NCBI GenBank assembly: GCA_947652115.1
Contig: OX393562.1
Coordinates: 8,923,374 to 8,987,373, forward strand
Reading direction: 5' to 3'
Source: Blastomussa wellsi
Taxonomy: Eukaryota > Cnidaria > Anthozoa > Scleractinia > Plerogyridae
Length of the DNA: 64,000 nt
Below the pieces are notes generated by a model that was not told where the DNA came from, did no database searches, and was given only the letters and a program-made list of their open reading frames with translations. Positions 60,302 through 64,000 of this stretch are shown piece after piece. Both the position numbers and the translations under genes were made by a program. The first letter of the stretch is position 1; each line of letters starts with the position of its first letter.

Positions 60302-61262
60302 ATTGCTCAACGAGGCAGCTTTGTTCCCAGCTACCCAAGACAAATCGATGGACATTCTCCAATCTACAGACTTGCAATATGATCCAGACTCGCCTGTCGT
60401 AGGAACGGGTACGTTTTCTACCTGTGTAAGGGCCACAGCGAGAGGAACTCTCCAGTGTGTAATCAAGATTCCGCGTTTTCTGGATTACGATCAGTTTGAC
60501 AGGGAATTGATTGCAATGTTGCGTTGTAATCGTCGCGGAAATCGTCACATCGTGGAATTGCGTTGTGTGTGCATGCCACCCACCGGAACGGTAGCTTTAC
60601 CTAGATTCGTCATGCCAATGGTCGATGGACTCGTGCTTGGGAGATGGTTAACGGACAACCCATCGGATGTCCGAAAAGCGGGCGCAAGCGTTGCAGCTCA
60701 ATTGGTGGAGGCTGTCCTTCACCTACACGAGGTGGTCGGCATCATTCACGGGGACTTGTCGATGAAGAACATCTTGATCGATAAGACACCCAACCATCAC
60801 CTGACCTTGATCGCCCTAGGGAGTGCCCGTGACGTAGCCAAGGGAAAACTATGGCCATGGGTACACGGACACTATTGTCTTTCTCCTCCCGAGGCGTTGA
60901 GCGATTTATCGTGCGACCGAATCCTGGCAGAGACGCACGTCGTGGGCGTTCTATTAATCTGTATCGACCGCGTCGACACAGATGGATTGACAGCGTGCCC
61001 GGTACGATTTCGAGACGGTGAAGACACGGAATGCGTCTGTGCAATTGCCCGACAAGTCAAATTCTGGGGAAGGTCGAGGTTGTTCCGTTACTGGAACGTG
61101 TTTCGAAGGAAAGCAGGAGAGCGTGTCGAAACGGATGTCGGATGTTCAAGTATGGAGATTACCGGTAAGGTAGGCGTGGCCGGGTTACGCCTGGCCGACC
61201 CGACGATTGGTTCACGTCAGTCACTGGCACAAACATTACGTCATTTAAAAAATACGCGATAG
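60282..61262 (+). CDS. V5: Ser/Thr protein kinase-like protein
   Basis: Glycine loop VVGTGTFSTCVRA, VAIK-type Lys in CVIKIPRF, helix C Glu in FDRELIAML, hinge MPMVDGLVLG. The catalytic loop is IIHGDLSMKNIL (60741-60776). The DxG motif reads ALGSA, with Ala (GCC, 60813-60815) in place of the metal-binding Asp; viral kinases often have DLG. APE-type LSPPEAL follows. Herpesvirus kinases have the same HGDLxxxN style. Loss of the Asp would abolish or greatly lower activity. ATG 60282 keeps overlap with the previous gene minimal; 60207 is an upstream alternative. Confidence 0.75.
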   Translation: MSPPDVELLNEAALFPATQDKSMDILQSTDLQYDPDSPVVGTGTFSTCVRATARGTLQCVIKIPRFLDYDQFDRELIAMLRCNRRGNRHIVELRCVCMPPTGTVALPRFVMPMVDGLVLGRWLTDNPSDVRKAGASVAAQLVEAVLHLHEVVGIIHGDLSMKNILIDKTPNHHLTLIALGSARDVAKGKLWPWVHGHYCLSPPEALSDLSCDRILAETHVVGVLLICIDRVDTDGLTACPVRFRDGEDTECVCAIARQVKFWGRSRLFRYWNVFRRKAGERVETDVGCSSMEITGKVGVAGLRLADPTIGSRQSLAQTLRHLKNTR

Positions 61263-61271
61263 TGATTGGTC

Positions 61272-61290
61272 AATAAAGATTTATATACAA
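61272..61290 (+). promoter_or_regulatory. V5: polyadenylation signal and TATA-like box
   Basis: CAATAAAGATTTATATAC combines AATAAA, ten bases after the kinase stop, with TTTATATA ~60 bp before the next ATG. It can serve both genes. Confidence 0.5.
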
Positions 61291-61347
61291 TCTGCAAGAG
61301 TCGAGGGGTGCAGTCGATGTGTAGGCTCAAGTAAAGAAGAAGTCGAT

Positions 61348-61737
61348 ATGCGGGTCGTCAACGGATCTCCTCCGCTTTACAGTGACGAGATGGCAAAAAT
61401 AAAAATCGGTAACGCGAGGATTCGACAAGCGCTGGAGAGTGGATTTTCTGTAGCTGTCGATTCTCAATACGACAGCCTTAGGGATGCCCGCGTCTACACG
61501 GTATACACTCCTTATGGGAAAGAAGTCATTCATGACGTTGACTGGGACGGACGTACCACGCCGCACCTCCAACATGTGCCACGTGGTGCAAGACCCAGAT
61601 TTGATGAATAGAGAAGCGAGCTCACCAAGCGAGCTCTTGGCACAGTTTTTTATCGACCCATCCAGAGTAGCCACGTACGCTGAAAAACACGGTATCGAAC
61701 CGTATAATTATGCCGAAAAGGCCATAGAAGAGATAAT
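61348..61737 (+). pseudogene. V5: unknown protein with PPxY motif, interrupted by a LINE
   Basis: Starts MRVVNGSPPLYSDEMAKIKI (PPLY). A frameshift near 61570-61600 moves to REASSPSELLAQFFIDPSRV and GIEPYNYAEKAIEE, where the LINE tail begins. The original C-terminus is beyond the LINE, outside the window. No family recognised. Confidence 0.4.
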
Positions 61738-64000
61738 AATAATAATAATAAACTTTATTTATCCACGGGATCCTTATCACTAAAAAGTGGTCTTCTAAAG
61801 AGCCGTGCGCATTTAACCTAGTACATAAAAACTAAGTGCTAAACTAAGTTAAGAAATTACTAATGTACAATAGCGGAATAAAAACTATCTAAAGTAGTGG
61901 CCTGCTTAGCCTCCGCTGACAGACTGTTCCATGTTACTGCGCCCCTATAACGAAAACTCTTTTTGAGGGCCTCAGTGTTCGGACGCGGAATAAACAGGTT
62001 ATGTTGCGCACCTCGAAGATTATGTCTGTGGATGGTATTAACGCTGGCGAATTTATCAGACAGGTATTCGGGTACAAGGTTATTTACAGTTTTGAACATT
62101 AAAGATTTCAGTTGTTTTTCACGTCTGTCAGCGAGGCTATTCCATTTAAGGGCATGAAGAATCTGGGCAGATCTGGTATCCCAACTAGAACCTGTTATTA
62201 TGCGTGCAGCCCTGTTTTGTAGTTTCTCTAGTTTTTGGCTGAGGCCATTACCGATGCAGCCCCAGACAGCGCTGCAATAATCGAGATGCGGAAGAATCAG
62301 TGACTTGTAAATTGTGACTAGGGTACTCTGGGGACATATCGGTCTTAGTCTCCTCAGGGCAGCAAGTACTTTAGCAACCTTACCGACGACTTCGGAGATG
62401 TGAGCTTCCCACGAGAGTGTTTCATCAACCTGAACGCCTAGGCATTTGTAATTATTGACTCGTTCAATTGAATGCCCATCAAGGCATATGTGAGGTTCAC
62501 TAGGGAGCAAGGAGATTTTGTGCCTTGTACCTGTAAACAGACACTTAGTTTTGAGGACATTAAGACTTAGACGGTTAGAATCGAGCCATTGTTTCAGATT
62601 ACCTAAATCGTGAGTCAGGGATGAAAACAGCTCATCAGGGTCTTTGGAGGCAAACGTAAGATTAGTGTCGTCGGCGTACATCGCCACATCTGATAGAAGG
62701 TTACAGTTTGGGAGATCGTTAATGTACAGTAGGAATAGTAGGGGGCCGAGGATTGAGCCTTGAGGCACCCCGCAACTTATGAAGCTAGTTTCAGAATTTA
62801 CGTTGTTTATAACTGTAACCTGAGTTCTATCAGAGAGGTAGTCTCGGAAAAGATTAAGACTTGCACCGTTAAACCCATACAGCTCCAATTTTGACAGAAG
62901 GATCTCATGGTCAATAGTATCAAATGCCTTTTTTAAATCGATAAACAGAATGGCATTTGTCAAACCATCGTCAATGTTAAGATACCAATTGTCTGTGATA
63001 TCAATAAGAGCAGTAAGAGTAGAGTGCATAGGTCTAAAGCCAGACTGATATTTCGAAAGTAACTTATTGTCATTTAAATATGTATATACCTGATTAAAAA
63101 TGGCTTTTTCAAAGAGCTTAGCTATTACAGAAAGTACAGAAATTGGCCTGTAATTGGCTGGGTCAACCTTCGAGTCAGCTTTGAAAATTGGAGTTACTCT
63201 AGCACTTTTCCAGTCTTTGGGAATGATTCCAGTGGAAATAACTAAATTAAAAATGTGTGTCAGGGAAGACGCAATGAGTGAAAATGATAACTTTAAGAGG
63301 CAAGTTGGAATACCATCGAGGCCATCAGCCTTGCCTACAGGGATATCATTCACAAGTTTGCGCAGTCCGTCAGTAGTAAGTAATTCAAGCTCGAAGGTGC
63401 TCTCACAAGATTCTACAAAATCACGAAAACTGACTCGAGGGGGGTTTATGTTTGCCGCCAAATTGGGGCCAATATCGGTAAAATGCCTGTTAAAAGCGTT
63501 GCTTAGCTCATGGGGGTCCGTTATCACCGTGTCACCAATAATCAGTTTTGACGCCGGGGCAGAGTTTTTCTTTCGCGATAATACTGTATTAATACCATTC
63601 CAAGTCGCTTTTGCTTTCCCAACGTTATCCTTGAAGTAAGAATGATAGTAATTCTTCTTGCAGGCCTTAATAGAATGGTTTACTCGATTCTTAAGTCGTC
63701 TGTACTCCGCCCATTTTAACTGATCATTGGTGACGGTTGCAATTCGCTTTATTCTGTCTCTTTCCCACATCAATCGCTTGATTTCAGGGGTGAGCCAGGG
63801 AGCCTTAGAGTTTCTGACTCTCCTTTTCTTAACAGGTGCATGAAGGTTGGCTACTGCTATGAATGATTGTTTCCACACCTCCCACGCTCTAGTAGGATTA
63901 TCTATTTGCTCTATTATGTCCCAAGGTACCAGCGCCATGTCATTCATAAAGTTATCGGGCACAAAATTTTTGTATTGTCTCGATTCAATGATTCGCGGGA
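61738..64000 (-). mobile_element. LINE retrotransposon, 3' part
   Basis: Minus-strand element whose 3' end is a (TTA)n tail at 61738-61750. The coding frame remains open to the window end, so the 5' part lies outside. It was inserted into a V5 gene. Confidence 0.85.
61860..64000 (-). CDS. LINE reverse transcriptase ORF, C-terminal part, intact
   Basis: More than 700 codons without a break. After a linker (KAPWLTPEIKRLMWERDRIK) come reverse-transcriptase motifs: YRPISVLSVIAKLFEK, YQSGFRPMHSTLTAL, LFIDLKKAFDTIDHEILL (catalytic Asp), SCGVPQGSILGPLLFLLYIN, and AMYADDTNL (YADD, catalytic). The C-terminal region includes LQNRAARIITGSSWD, similar to the fragment in P2, and ends DSFYSAIVH. It belongs to the CR1/L2-like group by pattern. 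The intact frame marks a recent insertion. Confidence 0.85.
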   Translation of the reverse strand, partial: PRIIESRQYKNFVPDNFMNDMALVPWDIIEQIDNPTRAWEVWKQSFIAVANLHAPVKKRRVRNSKAPWLTPEIKRLMWERDRIKRIATVTNDQLKWAEYRRLKNRVNHSIKACKKNYYHSYFKDNVGKAKATWNGINTVLSRKKNSAPASKLIIGDTVITDPHELSNAFNRHFTDIGPNLAANINPPRVSFRDFVESCESTFELELLTTDGLRKLVNDIPVGKADGLDGIPTCLLKLSFSLIASSLTHIFNLVISTGIIPKDWKSARVTPIFKADSKVDPANYRPISVLSVIAKLFEKAIFNQVYTYLNDNKLLSKYQSGFRPMHSTLTALIDITDNWYLNIDDGLTNAILFIDLKKAFDTIDHEILLSKLELYGFNGASLNLFRDYLSDRTQVTVINNVNSETSFISCGVPQGSILGPLLFLLYINDLPNCNLLSDVAMYADDTNLTFASKDPDELFSSLTHDLGNLKQWLDSNRLSLNVLKTKCLFTGTRHKISLLPSEPHICLDGHSIERVNNYKCLGVQVDETLSWEAHISEVVGKVAKVLAALRRLRPICPQSTLVTIYKSLILPHLDYCSAVWGCIGNGLSQKLEKLQNRAARIITGSSWDTRSAQILHALKWNSLADRREKQLKSLMFKTVNNLVPEYLSDKFASVNTIHRHNLRGAQHNLFIPRPNTEALKKSFRYRGAVTWNSLSAEAKQATTLDSFYSAIVH

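Larger units (their letters stand above)
55193..61737. other. V5: herpesvirus-like (Duplodnaviria) endogenous viral block
   Basis: Genes of even ~50% GC lie back to back, three leftwards then five rightwards. A terminase-like P-loop exon ending at a splice donor, an HGDLSMKN-loop kinase, a multi-pass membrane protein and a signal-peptide protein together recall herpesviruses; mirusviruses, which share that lineage, are an alternative. No capsid protein, polymerase or integrase is visible, so only a piece is present. The left edge abuts P4; the right is cut by a LINE. Confidence 0.6.

Noticed and set aside
1..64000. tRNA, rRNA and riboswitch genes
   Set aside because: No cloverleaf-type or conserved rRNA segments were noticed on either strand by eye; a covariance-model scan would be needed to exclude small RNAs.

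Overview
The window looks like a repeat-rich stretch of an invertebrate nuclear genome, most likely a cnidarian such as a coral or anemone. This is inferred from the mix of LINE, Penelope-like, MULE and Polinton families and from the eukaryotic introns; no host gene fixes the taxon. Almost everything is mobile or viral. There are four Polinton/Maverick (adintovirus-like) elements, called P1 to P4 here, plus a separate block (V5) with herpesvirus-like (Duplodnaviria) genes. Nearly all viral genes carry stops, frameshifts or deletions, so these are old endogenous copies.

The left 45 kb is a nest. P1 occupies 1-6568 (capsid, ATPase and integrase genes) and resumes at 42102-44973 with its PolB gene. 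P2 (6569-42101) was inserted between the P1 integrase and PolB. It has ~0.8 kb terminal inverted repeats (TIRs), a near-identical 6-bp flank, and a plus-strand cassette: two penton-like genes, core-like genes, an adenain-type protease, a packaging ATPase, membrane proteins, a phospholipase A2 and PolB. A Penelope-like fragment sits in its left TIR. A LINE 3' fragment (18241-18521 and 39485-39960) interrupts its PolB and carries the 6-bp duplication TACTGG. P3 (18522-39484, TIRs ~0.5 kb, duplication AATGT) was inserted into that LINE. P3 is in turn interrupted by a 6.5-kb MULE DNA transposon (22080-28573) and by a TTAA-flanked 0.73-kb element (32674-33402).

From 44974 there is a foldback element with a partial tandem copy, then P4 (about 45850-55190). 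P4 lies in the reverse orientation relative to P1 and P3. Its integrase, capsid and ATPase genes are close relatives of those of P1 and P3, but its PolB is of a clearly different type.

V5 (55193-61737) abuts the broken end of P4. It holds a terminase-like P-loop exon ending at a GTGAGT splice donor, a protein kinase with an HGDLSMKN loop, a multi-pass membrane protein of about 401 aa, a small signal-peptide protein and several unrecognised ORFs of more even base composition. Its right side is interrupted by a long LINE (61738 to beyond the window, minus strand) that encodes a near-intact reverse transcriptase.

In function, P1, P3 and P4 share one plan: a penton-like and a coiled-coil/membrane protein, double-jelly-roll-type capsid protein, packaging ATPase, a row of small genes, integrase, and a convergent PolB. 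P2 is a second, more adenovirus-like lineage. The two most interesting items are the V5 herpes-like cassette and the MULE that carries an antisense HMG-box/C2H2 gene.
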